This document shows, in pieces, positions 52,560-62,910 of a DNA stretch of 64,000 bases (its first letter is position 1; each line of letters begins with the position of its first letter). Below the pieces are notes generated by a model. The model was not told the origin of the DNA and did no database searches. It saw nothing but the letters and a program-made list of their open reading frames with translations. The DNA lies in NCBI GenBank assembly GCA_977006965.1, contig OZ345385.1, forward strand, positions 1,364,001-1,428,000, given 5' to 3'. The position numbers and the translations under genes were made by a program. Origin of the DNA: Phymatolithon calcareum. Lineage: Eukaryota > Rhodophyta > Florideophyceae > Hapalidiales.

Positions 52560-53640
52560 GCAGTCGGTGATGTTGCAGTCGCAGATGCGTCGACAGGTGA
52601 CATATTGAAGAGGCTGAAAGGACACACTGATTATATATGGTGCGTATTGTTTGCTGCTGCATCAAATACAGCTCACTGGGGGAGCAAGGCAGCATTTTGG
52701 CCCGAAAATTATTCGGTTTATTTGGGCCGAAATGCTGCCGTGCTCCCCCAGTGCTGTCTTTGAGTCGTAGGACTATTCGATCTCTGTCTGAGAACGGGAG
52801 CCAGTGCGCGCTCACAAAGGGAACAGCAAGTGTAGGAGGGGCATTGCTGTGAGCAGCGATGGCTAGAAGATATTTTCGTGCTCGAATGATCGCACATTGG
52901 GGATTTGGGAGGCGAGCACTGGTGCACAGATTCAAGAATTCCTACAATAGCGCAGTGTTGAGTGTGTTACCGTTTCGAATGACGACCGATTGGTTGCCAT
53001 CAGTCTGGAGGATGCAACACCAAAAGTTCTGGGTAGTCGCACAGAGGGTGCTATTTTCGAAGATACCGACGTGTACAGGGAGTGCGTAAACTCTGTTGCA
53101 TTGAATGGGATCGGCCAACGGTTGGTGACGGGGTCAGATAACAAAGAAATTCGTGTTTGGGACACAGGAGCATTGACGAGTATCAGTAAGCCGTTTGCAG
53201 GACACAGATTGAGTGAGTCGTGTTAGATTCTGTCGTGATGTGCGACTGATTGCGTCAGGATCCCGGGATGCTGCTGATCGGTTGTGGGACGCAAGCACGG
53301 GTAGAAATTCGTAGACATCCGCAAATGTGCATGACTGATTATCAAGTATTGCGTTTACTCCTAACGGGGAAACAATAGTTTCTGGGTCTTTGGATGGTAC
53401 TATTCGAATTTGGGACACACGCGTGGTATACATTCCGCATCATGCGGGTGGAGGTCGTTGCGTGACGGGCTTCGAATTGCATCTGGGTCGCGAGATGGAG
53501 CAATATGTTTGGGGGACTCGCGTGTGGGCAAACAGATTGGTGGTCCAATGGAAGGTCACATTGATTCGGTGAGAGGCGTTTCGTGCAGTCATGACCGGCG
53601 ACCGGTGGTCTCCGGACATCTGAACACTCTACATCAAAAC
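52560..53640 (+). pseudogene. WD40-repeat protein, decayed
   Basis: Segments in several plus frames carry WD40 signatures in the right order. They are DVAVADASTGDILKRLKGHT (about 52,570), RLVTGSDNKEIRVWDTG (about 53,120), SGSLDGTIRIWDT (about 53,385), IASGSRDGAI (about 53,478) and GHIDSVRGVSCSHD (about 53,555). The G-H...W-D spacing fits 40-residue blades of the kind found downstream of NACHT/NB-ARC modules in fungi and other eukaryotes. Frame changes and stops separate nearly every blade, so no functional protein remains. A palindromic insertion interrupts the first blade at 52,674-52,753. Confidence 0.7.
52674..52753. repeat. 80-bp foldback element inside the WD40 pseudogene
   Basis: The arm CACTGGGGGAGCAAGGCAGC (52674 on) and its 30-bp extent are mirrored at 52724-52753 with two or three mismatches, around a 20-bp loop. 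A small palindromic MITE-like insertion is likely; no clear target duplication was seen. Confidence 0.8.
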
Positions 53641-53689
53641 TTAACGAGGATCTTGGGAAGCAGAAACAAAAAACAGCGATAGACACACT

Positions 53690-55224
53690 AACGGCCGACC
53701 ACCTGATCAAGTGGTTAAACTGATCCGGGGGATGCGCATCAAAGATTTGATCTAGAGAAGGTCCTGTGTTCTGTGCCTGCCTATCGTGAAGAGTCTGACG
53801 CATTTTTCTCCTACCAGGCTCTCCGAAGTTGACTTGGCGGGATTACAGTGCACCATACTTGAAAAAGAAGAGATGGGAGCTGTAAAAAATTCCAACATTT
53901 AATATTCTGGCCGTCCACGTGGACTCGCGGATTGTGGAGCCACCAGGGTCGATCCGGATGAAATCGAATCATATCTCCAGCGGCAGGAAGAGAAAGAGTA
54001 CTTTTCTAATCAACTAGCAGAAATAATGACCTGCCGTAATCAAAGTAGGAGATAATTCTGGAATAAAGCACTGCCCTGCGAGCCCCACCAGGGGAGAAAG
54101 CAGTTCACACATATAAACGTCTGGCCATGGTTACCCTTATGAGAGACGAACTGATAGTGTAATGATATCCTTTTAGGAAGTGAAATGGCAGTGCGCTGCG
54201 AGGCTATGCACATGACACCGTGTGAACAGCTCGATCTGGTGGCGGTGTTTTGGGCATTCACACAAAGAGTCCGTTCCTGAGTGGCGATGTTTCAGCGCTC
54301 TGCTTGCTGGATTCAATAAGGATAATATAGTGGTCTTTACCGTTCTACGTATATCGCTGAGCGCAGGCTCGGGAGAGGGACTGAGGGCACCTTCTTTGAT
54401 TAGTGATTTTGATGGTCCATAACCAGTGGTGAACTGTTCTTGCTCACCATTTCTCAAGGAGTCTTGGTATTTCTTTATGTGGCTCTGCAGGTATTGTAGG
54501 GTGCCGGTATCGAGCTTTGCGATGTTGGTCCTCTCGTAAGATGTGGCGCTTGAGTTAACAGTCTCTAAACGTATCTCAACAGCAGATTGTGCCAACAAAA
54601 AATATAGTCGAAGAAGTCGGCACAAGAGCCAGAAAGCTTATGGAGACCCTTGCATGCACGCAGGAAGATTAAGAATGGAAACAGAAAAGGCTGTAGATTG
54701 ACTCTTAATATTTCGAAGACACTCATAGAACACATTGAGAACGAAGAAGCCCTGTATTGATTCACAGAAGGCATGTCAAAAAGTGTTCGAGTGCAAGCGC
54801 CAACAATCCCGTGCAGGACGGAGATAGGATTACCTTGAAACTGGATATTTCCTATCCGCCATTCTGGTGTGCGATTCTTGAGCTCCACAAACGTAGTTAG
54901 CATCTGAGGAGGCCTCGGCCATATCTTCGAAAGTCTGTGCGGCTTATAGAGAAACTTGAATTTTAGAACAGTATTACTTTTTCGATGCTCGCGTGAGCGG
55001 GCCTGCTACATCCACATATGTGGTCCATCTTCTGTGGGTGCTTGAGACTAATTTGACTTTAAGTATCGTACATTGCAAACAGTGTATGAAACGCAACACG
55101 GATAAGTTCGGTTTACATGATAGACGTGTCGATGAGTGCTAGCAATGTTGTGTTGAACCGGTCATACCAGGGGCCCCCATGGTGATGGCCGGATATGCGT
55201 GGCTCGAATTGAATGGCTTACTTG
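53690..55224. other. Gene-poor stretch
   Basis: Two minus-strand frames (54,173-54,625 and 54,565-54,903) overlap, with a hydrophobic segment at one end, but match nothing I recognise. Confidence 0.35.
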
Positions 55225-55232
55225 GTCGTTGA

Positions 55233-55461
55233 AGAAGAAAGGTACATTTTTATTTAAAAGTTGCCAACGCGTCTGCTGACGCTTGGGGCAACTTTCCTAG
55301 GGCTCGGAGGTTTTCGCTAGATTCTGTCTAAGGAAGAGTTTCTTCTTTTGTTGGTGTAACACGATTCAGTGGACTACAAAACCCCACCTCTGGTCTCCTT
55401 TCGGGACCCCGAGGGGGAAAATTACTCCTCTGTCCTGCGACACGCTGTGGTTTCGAGTTGT
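55233..55461 (-). mobile_element. Retroposon, (TTC)n-tail family, 229-bp copy
   Basis: On the minus strand the body (CAGGACAGAGGAGTAATTTT, CCAGAGGTGGGGTTTTGTAG, AAGTTGCCCCAAGCGTCAGC) matches the 46,014 copy and starts about 25 bp further 5'. Direct repeats of GTCGTTGA at 55225-55232 and 55462-55469 are shorter than in the other copies. Confidence 0.8.
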
Positions 55462-55469
55462 GTCGTTGA

Positions 55470-57140
55470 TCGATACCGACAGTCCATCGTAGATATTTGA
55501 TGGATGATACTTGTTCGTTGATGATCGATTCCCTCTCTTCTGATGATGGTCAAAGACCCTAAGTACTAAACAGAGACAACACACCAGATTGAAGTTGACC
55601 CACCATGGGCAGGTAAGCGGAAACCAATATGGGGAGGTCAGATAGCTTACCAAACTATCACGGCCCACGGTAAGCCACTGAGAATGTATAGACTACTGGC
55701 CGGTAAATCTTGGGACGACGAGGAATGAGAAAGGAAAGCAATACTATCGACATGGAACTCGAATCCGGATCAACTACAGTCTTTACATGAGGAGTGTAAA
55801 TCTCGGGATTCTTCTGTTTGTCGAAGAGCCGTTAACATCCATCCACAGAGTCTGGACCTTGTACACCTTGCTTGCCGTGCAAGGTCGGCCAAACCTCGCG
55901 CGAGGGTTCCTTGTCCAGCCTTATCGTCTCTGCAATGGAGAGCTGTGCTCTGGCTGACATAACTCCTCACCGAAGGATATTGGCCTTCCTTCGTGGGCCA
56001 ACTCCAAGCTAACGCTCCAACTACGGTTTCCCTCTGTTTAATTTCCTTCTTCGCAGCCACAAGATCTACTGGCGTAAGATGAATTCGAGACTAGCGTGGG
56101 CACGAGATGTCGGGTTAGGTATAAGGCGTCACCACTTTGGTGCATGCTTACCTCCTCACGGTAGCTTTCTGTAGTTCTATTCGTAGATCATTCATGATAT
56201 ATAAGGCAATGTAGTCGACCCGAAGTAGCAGGGCAACGGACATCGACATCCACATAAATCATCGACATCTGATACCGAGGCAGACATCCATCGTCGACCA
56301 GTAGATCGGTTTGTTGGCCAACATGGCCGAATAAACCTTCTTCTTGATCGCAACACCTGAACCACGTATCAACGGCCAACACCATGGCGGCTGCTGGAAT
56401 TTTGGCTTCTACAAGGAGCACCTCCACTATAGGCACTCGAGAGAAGCACCGGTATTGAAGAGGCTATCGTCCATCAACTGCAGACTAGTGACGGAAGAGG
56501 TCGGCAAATAGAATCTCGCAATCTACATGTACCATGAGAATCCATAGACCATATATCTCAGATTGTCGTGCCACAGCGAGCTTAATTCAGTTCGGTGTGC
56601 TCAAGATCGCCGCCTTTATACCGTTGACGTTGTAAAGCCGTAGCGGTTACTGCATGGATAGTGTTCCTGGCGCGTTGCATACAACAGGGCCATGTGCCTA
56701 TATCAAGCTACGTGTAATATTTAGATTTGAATATGTAATTGTATCATTACGAAGGCTACAAAGGGCACGTAATGTACACTCCACTCGGGCGAACGGCAAT
56801 TGTCGATACACGTAGTGAAGCACTGCTGCATTGGTATAAGCAGCACTCTTGACTGAACGAAACAATAAAAAAAGGTATCACTCTCACAAAGGGACCGGAG
56901 TGGTCGACAGACACAGGTGCACGATCACAACGTATAACTGAATCTTCTTCGCTTGACTTTCAGTCACCGCTCACTCCGTGAAGAACGTTGAGGAGTAATG
57001 TCTGCCTGCCTGATGACAGCTGACAATGAGCAAATACTTCAAAGAGGATTGCATCTGCGCCAAACAGAAGAGAATCGAGGCTGTTACATCGCTTGTCTGT
57101 AGACTGTACGGAGAGTCACCTACTTCGGAGTATCCCTAGG
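55470..57140. other. Gene-poor stretch
   Basis: Scattered short frames only. No mobile-element motif was identified in either orientation. Confidence 0.35.
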
Positions 57141-57144
57141 ACTC

Positions 57145-57225
57145 AAGGGGGGAAATTGTATGTTCTTATTTTAGAAGCCCTCAACTCCGGCATACGCCAA
57201 CACAAGAGCAGCTTCGCACTACGTT
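57145..57225. repeat. Dispersed repeat shared with 47,797-47,880
   Basis: GGGGGGAAATTGTATGTTC, then TTATTTTAGAAGCCCTCAAC and CACAAGAGCAGCTTCGCA, match the 47.8-kb segment with scattered substitutions. Two copies in this window suggest a moderately abundant element. Confidence 0.7.
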
Positions 57226-57472
57226 CAGTAACTACTCTCTGTAACAATTATGTTCCCAAATCACAATTGCTTCACTCATCTCCAACTTCTCCAACGCTAG
57301 TATCCATCACCTGCTACGTTCTTCTTCTTCGTAGTAAGTAGGCAAAAATCTCGAACCTGCGATGCACAGAAACATCGGGGAGTGGAATCTTAAACGGAAG
57401 CCCGCTCGGGGGAACCGCTTCGGGGGGGCTCTTCAACGGAGGCTCGCATGGGGGGACAACCCTAGGTCTCAA

Positions 57473-57645
57473 GGAAGTTACAGACACACAGATGTTGCAG
57501 TGGCTCAATAAGGCAAAGACCGCCCTGTACGGGCTTCGTGCATTAGGAGTATTCAAGCAGGGATTCGGCATACATAAATGCATCGAGGTATACAAGGCAT
57601 TAGTCCAGCCAAGTAGAGAGTACGCTATGCACTCAACACTGTGAA
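57473..57645 (+). pseudogene. LINE reverse-transcriptase C-terminal fragment
   Basis: Without an ATG, the plus frame reads LNKAKTALYGLRALGVFKQG then IHKCIEVYKALVQPSREYAM and stops at TGA. The K-A-x-x-A-L and Y-K-[AS]-L-V-x-P-x-x-E-Y motifs belong to the thumb region of non-LTR reverse transcriptases. It is a different copy from those at 3.7 and 49 kb; no flanking duplication was found. Confidence 0.65.
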
Positions 57646-57790
57646 CTGATTATAGTGCAATGCAGCAAGTCAAAAACACCACACAAACAGGAAGGATGAG
57701 GACGAACATGTTGAAAGGGCGTATTGGTAGCTATGGTAGAGCTTGTAAGTGCGTCAAGGTTGTAGAACAGGAACGTGCGCCAGTGAGGCC

Positions 57791-57908
57791 TTCGCCTCGA
57801 AGGCGGAATGGATGATAACGTCGCTTCGGAGGCGGAATGGATGATGACGTCGCCTCGAAGGCGAAATGAATGATGACGTCACCTCGCAGGCAGAATGGAT
57901 GACTAATG
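57791..57908. repeat. 29-30-bp tandem array, four units
   Basis: Units beginning TCGCCTCGAAGGCGGAATGG at 57791, 57821, 57850 and 57879, each ending GATGAYGACG or similar. Each unit contains the short dyad GCCTCGAAGGC. Confidence 0.9.
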
Positions 57909-58310
57909 GATACGATCGTCGCTGCGAAAACGGAGAGAAACAGATCGGAAAGAACGCCGCTGGAATGGCGGAATGAGAGAACTGACGGGATCCTTGACTG
58001 TTGTGTGTCGAGATCGTACGGCGAATAACTTAACGCCCCTGGATTGCGGTAGTAAGAGCGACATACACACAAAAGTCAGATGGATGGGTTTTTGTCCTGT
58101 GCGCGAACGCGGATGCAACCTTTTGGGTTGCACGATGCGGCGGCACGAAGATGCGGTGGTGCTTATGAGTGGAGAACATCCACCCGAAGTGTCAACGGGT
58201 CGAGCTAGCAAGACAGTTGAGTCTACGAGCGACATTCACCGCCATTTTTACTTTATGTAGGCGTCGTCGTGGTTAATAACCACTCGAGGTGATCTTTAAG
58301 CTATCTTACA

Positions 58311-58700
58311 GTGCATGCGAGACAACGTGTAATACTGGTACATAAGGGATCACGATACGAACTCACGAGACACTTCCAGGCCAATGGGATGGAAGTAATG
58401 CACCTGCGATGGCCGCGAAAAAAGGAAGGCGTCCCCCACATCTGGCTGGAGCTATGCGATACCGGTGGGCGCGACAATGAAATCGTTCAGAGCGACGTTA
58501 AGAAAGCTGAGATTAATTTTTTCAGAAAAGTCTTAGGGCCACTGGCACAAAGAAAGACAGATAGACTTCGCCTACTCTGTCGAATCCAAGCTTCATCCCA
58601 TCGACGGGAAATAGCAGGCTTCAAAATGTTGAGAACGGCCAAGACGAAAGAAGGAAAGTTTCTTAAGGAACCCAGAGGGGCTTCGACCCATAAGCAATGA
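58311..58700 (+). CDS. Unrecognised 129-residue ORF, possibly retroelement-derived
   Basis: The sequence is protein-like: MEVMHLRWPRKKEGVPHIW, then VKKAEINFFRKVLGPLAQRK and an Arg/Lys-rich C-terminal part. Similar charge-rich segments with helical spacing occur in ORF1-type or linker regions of retroelements, but I cannot assign a family. Downstream in another frame an acidic/Lys stretch continues to about 58,920, so the frame may be broken. It ends in TGA. Confidence 0.3.
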   Translation: MHARQRVILVHKGSRYELTRHFQANGMEVMHLRWPRKKEGVPHIWLELCDTGGRDNEIVQSDVKKAEINFFRKVLGPLAQRKTDRLRLLCRIQASSHRREIAGFKMLRTAKTKEGKFLKEPRGASTHKQ

Positions 58701-58920
58701 CATCGCAGTGATGAAGACCAGAAAATCGTTTGATAAAGCGTTGAAGCACAAAATAGCGAACCCATCTGCAGAAGAACTTGGATCAGCACTCCTGGCAAAG
58801 GAGGGAGGGGGCCTTGAGTAGAAGAATAAAATGAAAATTCCGTTTGACAAGCCAGGAGAACTATCTGTAATTCTTAAATTACCACAGCTGCAACACAGGC
58901 AACTGGCGGCTCAGTATGCT

Positions 58921-59512
58921 TTTGGATGATCTCCCCAAGTGCAGACCTTTGAAGACCTTAACATCTATATCTCTACGCAGCCAATCTTCAGCCGCCATTA
59001 GTCCAAGCGATTGACCCGAGTTGGAAACCGTTTACGATGCTCACGGTAGCTGGTCATCTCTTTACCTTCGTTCAACTTCCTCTGTCCTCTCTCCCAGCTT
59101 CCTTCAGCATTGCGGGTCACCACTCATGGCGGAATCCATTCCACTTCTTCGCTATGGGCTCATCGCTCCTAAAGAGCAGATCGTCGAGTTATTTTTTGTT
59201 AGAACGGTTGACGTCATGTTGGTTTGTATGTGCAGAACATTGGCATGAATCCAAAACGAAGACAGATGATCGATAAGGACTTGTGACAATCCGCGGGGAC
59301 ACATGCTCAAACAAAGGAAACAAATTATGCCGATGAGAACATTTTTGAGGGATTCTGGTTGGAGCCGGCAGGCAAGCCTCTAGGTTCAAAATCTCCTCCA
59401 TGCATCGTCCTCTGATTTTAGTGTCCTCATTTTCTCCCTCGGGGTCCTCCAGCGTGACATGCAGCACTCGATCAAGGAAGTATGTAAGATGCATTATTAT
59501 TGCAGTTGGGCC
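58921..59512. other. Gene-poor stretch
   Basis: Nothing recognised before the retroposon target site at 59,513. Confidence 0.35.
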
Positions 59513-59523
59513 CTTCTGGCATG

Positions 59524-59692
59524 GAGGAAGCCAGAGGTAGGTTTTGGTATTTCCGCCAGATCGTGTCGAAATCGACCACGCTAACATATAAGAACGATAA
59601 ACCCTGTTTGTGGCCCAATGGCCGTCGCAAAGTTGCCCCAAGCGTCTGAGATGCGTTGGTAACTTTTAAATAAAAAACATACACTTCTTCTT
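59524..59692 (+). mobile_element. Retroposon, (TTC)n-tail family, 169-bp copy
   Basis: Flanked by CTTCTGGCATG at 59513-59523 and 59693-59703. Its tail region reads AACTTTTAAATAAAAAACATA then (CTT)n, a slightly different 3' end from the other copies. Confidence 0.85.
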
Positions 59693-59898
59693 CTTCTGGC
59701 ATGTAGGAAAGAGGTAACTGACTACCGCTTTACAGTACAGTACTTCCTGTCGTTTGCTTACGGTCCGAAGGACGACAATCCAGGGGACGACAAAGGCTTA
59801 CCGACCCCTCGACAATGATCACTCTTTGCAGTCACCTGTATCATAACTAATTACGTTCAACAACACAACGTCTATTGGGTTTCTCGTCGATACGCGTA

Positions 59899-59983
59899 CA
59901 GTACCGTAATATATTTGGCGCGAATCTTCTTCCAGTGCGATTGCATTAGGAAGAAGATTCGCGCCAAATATATTACGGTACTG
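59899..59983. mobile_element. 85-bp perfect foldback element
   Basis: The 35-bp arm beginning CAGTACCGTAATATATTTGG (59899-59933) is perfectly mirrored at 59949-59983 around a 15-bp loop. Perfect arms imply recent formation. No obvious target duplication was found. It lies just beyond the 3' end of the DIRS element and could be its boundary or an independent MITE. Confidence 0.8.
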
Positions 59984-60220
59984 GGGCACCACAATTAAGA
60001 CGGGGTATCTCTAGTGTCTATGTGCCGAACGTCCTCAATTGAGGACCCAGTCCTCAAATGAGGACCGATTTAAAAGCCCAAAAAAGTTAGTAAATCGAAC
60101 GCAGAACGGATCATTTAACTAAGGGACTTTGTGTGTTTGAAAAGATTTGATTTTTAATGCCAGTACTATTTTTGTCGCAGGTAGGGGCTAAACTCTTTTC
60201 TTCAATCAAAACTAAACTAC

Positions 60221-61179
60221 TTAGACACTCAATAGCCTATAGCGGTGGGTGAGTTGACGTTGAAATCGGCGTTGGAGGTTGGGGGTGAGGTTGGCAAGTT
60301 GGTGATGGACGTGGTCGGGTTGGAGGTATTGGCGCATGGATTTGGGTGACGCCCAGCGGTCGCGCTGCTGGATCTCGTCGCGGGTTAGACGGCCGTGCAT
60401 GTGGTCGGTAGTAGCACCGCCATAATGAAGGCCGTGCAGTTTGGTACTGCCCATGTCGATGTTGAACGAAAGAAGGATAGGGATCATCCGCTTTCGAACG
60501 GTCGACATTACAAACTTGAAGAGTTTTTTGTTCGGTTCCAACCCGTTGGCAGATTGGATATTGACTTGCCGCTGGATGAGTACGGCGATGAGTTTGCTAC
60601 GCATGAAGACAGACTCGTTACGGCCCGTTTTTGTTCGAGGAAGTGTCAGGATGCCGTAGTAGTTTTGATTGGGACCCTGGGGTGGATCAAGGTATAGGAA
60701 GTCTCGACACCGTGCGTTAGCGGCATCTGCAGATCTGAGATAGCAATCGAAAATGAGCAAAATTGCTGTGGCCATGTCTGGGCGGCCATTTTTGAGGAGC
60801 TCGTATGCAATTGCATACGCGACGGCTCGGAGATGACGTTTCTGGGCTAGATAAGAACGACTTTGGCCCAGCCCTCGAGCGAGGCTCGAAGATCTTTCAT
60901 TTTCCCTCGCAACGTGGGAAAATAGAGCTCCACAACCAGCATGGCGTTAACTACCAGCTGTCTGCCCTGCTTGTTGCGGCTATGGTAGGTGTGCACCGCA
61001 AAGTCGAGTAAGTGGCCTTCGACTTTTCGCAGCTCTGAGAAGTCGTCAGCGCCTTCTTCCTGTAGGAACTGGATGAAGGCGTTTAGACCACGATTGTATT
61101 GCTCTTTCGTGCTCTCATCAACCTGAAGGCTGATTAGATCAAAACGTCCTGGACGGCCCATCTGCGGGATTGTTCGCAC
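60221..61179 (-). pseudogene. DIRS tyrosine recombinase, frameshifted
   Basis: The N-terminal SAM-like part (61179 to about 60,852) includes STKEQYNRGLNAFIQFLQEE. A 1-nt frame change near 60,855 is followed by AQKRHLRAVAYAIAYELLKN, CYLRSADAANARC (first catalytic Arg) and the catalytic box LHGLHYGGATTDHMHGRLT...DRWASPKSMRQYL. In the family the box is H-x-L-R-x-G...G-R-W...Y. Here the second catalytic Arg is His (CAT, one G-to-A step from CGT) and GRW is DRW. The nucleophile Tyr (MRQYL) is kept. It integrates the cDNA circle in intact elements; this copy should be inactive. It ends in TAA. Confidence 0.8.
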
Positions 61180-62551
61180 TAGGTATGTACAAGCACTTAA
61201 TGCGCAGGTCTACGGCGATGGTGAGAGCCGCTACCTGTCTGCAGATGTGGTGTGGTCCAAGACTTGACCTTCCTTTTTCAAGCGCCCCAATGAGCGCTTG
61301 CCTGTCCACCCTGATTATCAGTTTGTGTCCAAAATTACTTTTGTTTCGCAATATCCATTTTAGACCTAGAATTAAGGCCTTTCCCTCGAGTATGTTTATA
61401 TGTTCCCTTTCTCGCCATTTGTGACGTATGGCGACTTTCCACGCTTTTTGGCTTTGCCATTCACCAACTGGAAGGCCTTGGAGAAGGTGGTGGTACTCCT
61501 CGGCGCTTGCATCTGGATAGACGACCCCAGCTCTTTGGTTGCTGGCATCGATAAAAATAACTCTTTGGCAGAACGGTCTTCTGATATTGCTATAGATTAA
61601 GGGTGAAAGGCTCGCCAAAGTCCGCAGCTCACATCTGGACCCATAAGATGGGGAGCTACGGTAGCGCGGGGCGTGCAACATCTCATAGCACTCTTTGATG
61701 ATCGAAAGCATTGGCCGGCGTAAGAGGAGAAACTAGACCCATTTTCCAAGAATTGATGAAAGGCTTTCCTTTGGCCAAAGCCTCGCTTTAACCATTTGGT
61801 GCGTTTCGGCAAGAAGCGATGACATTTTCTCCCTTTTTGGGAGCATTAATCCATTCGATTGTACCTCTATGCCTAAGATGTCAGTTGTGTGCCTAGGAGG
61901 GAGCTCCACTTTCTCGTCCACAGAGGGGAATCCATTCTTGGCACATTGGTCACGTGCGCCCGTTATCCCGGCATGTACCTCGGTAAGGGTTCTCCCAAGG
62001 ATGAAGAAATCGTCGATGTATATTCCGTGGCGTGTTCCGTCGATCAGGAGGCAGTTAGCTGGCAGGATAGCATTGCGTGAATCAATATAAGACAGGTCCT
62101 TTAACTCGTTCTCGTGGATGGATTGTCCAACAAACACCGAGTGCGACCGCCCCATCGGGAGCACACATACCATCGGCCAGCACCGCTGTCCTTCGCAAGA
62201 AAGAGCTGGTAGGCCAAAGTACGTCCACATCTAGGTAGACGTTCGAATGCGGTGATAAAAGTTGTCCATGTCCGTCTTGCCGCAATGTAACGTGTCTTCG
62301 TCCGAAAGACAAAGATCAACGAAATCTCCGGGGTTTTGGAGATTGACCTCGAGTGAGGCGCGGAAGTAAAGGTTGCCTTTTCGAGCATCTATTATAAGTC
62401 GCTCCTTCTCCTTTTTCGGAACTGCGAACATTCCGTTAATGACTTTTGGCTTCTTTTTCGACAGAACGACAATGCCTCGTTCCCGTAGTGTTTGGACGAC
62501 TTGGATATACTCATCTGGCTTCACCCCCATGAAGCCACGTGTTGTCGTCAA
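61139..62551 (-). pseudogene. DIRS reverse transcriptase-RNase H, two in-frame TAG codons
   Basis: A single reading frame from 62551 to 61139 (TGA end) is broken only by TAG at 62231-62233 (after HRIRTST) and TAG at 61733-61735 (after SILGKWV). The RT palm has GMFAVPKKEKERLIIDARKG and TDMDNFYHRI. The catalytic box GIYIDDFFILG is intact, and LPMGRSHSV stands where LPMGWSHS is usual. RNase H carries IFIDASNQRAG, HINILEGKAL, IIRVDRQALIGALEKGRSS and IPSANNPADGPSR, so the D-E-D-D set is intact. The frame's overlap with the recombinase by about 40 bp is typical of compact DIRS layouts. Confidence 0.85.
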
Positions 62552-62910
62552 TTACTTTTTGGTGGAATGTAGATCATTCAGAATTCCTCTTGGGTGAGCA
62601 TACTGCTCAGCCAAGTGTTGTGGAAGCACGTCGATCGTTTCCACAGTGCCGGCTACCCCCACTCGGTAACGACAATTTCGATGCCTCATTTTGGACCCAT
62701 ATTGACATCACTCTTCTAAAAAGACAAAGCTCTCCTTCTGGACTCTCTGCCTCACCTCTTGGTCCGATCGTAAAAAAAGTTGCCGGCGGAACGCTAGGGC
62801 ACATGAATCATTCACTAAACAGCATATCTCCCTTTGACTGGCATTGGGTTTCTCATCCGTAGCTAGAATAGGGTCGTCAATACTGATTATCTGACCCCTC
62901 GCTAGAGGAT

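Noticed and set aside
56188-56436. Copia-type RNase H fragment on the minus strand
   Set aside because: A few residues look suggestive, but none of the catalytic motifs can be placed.
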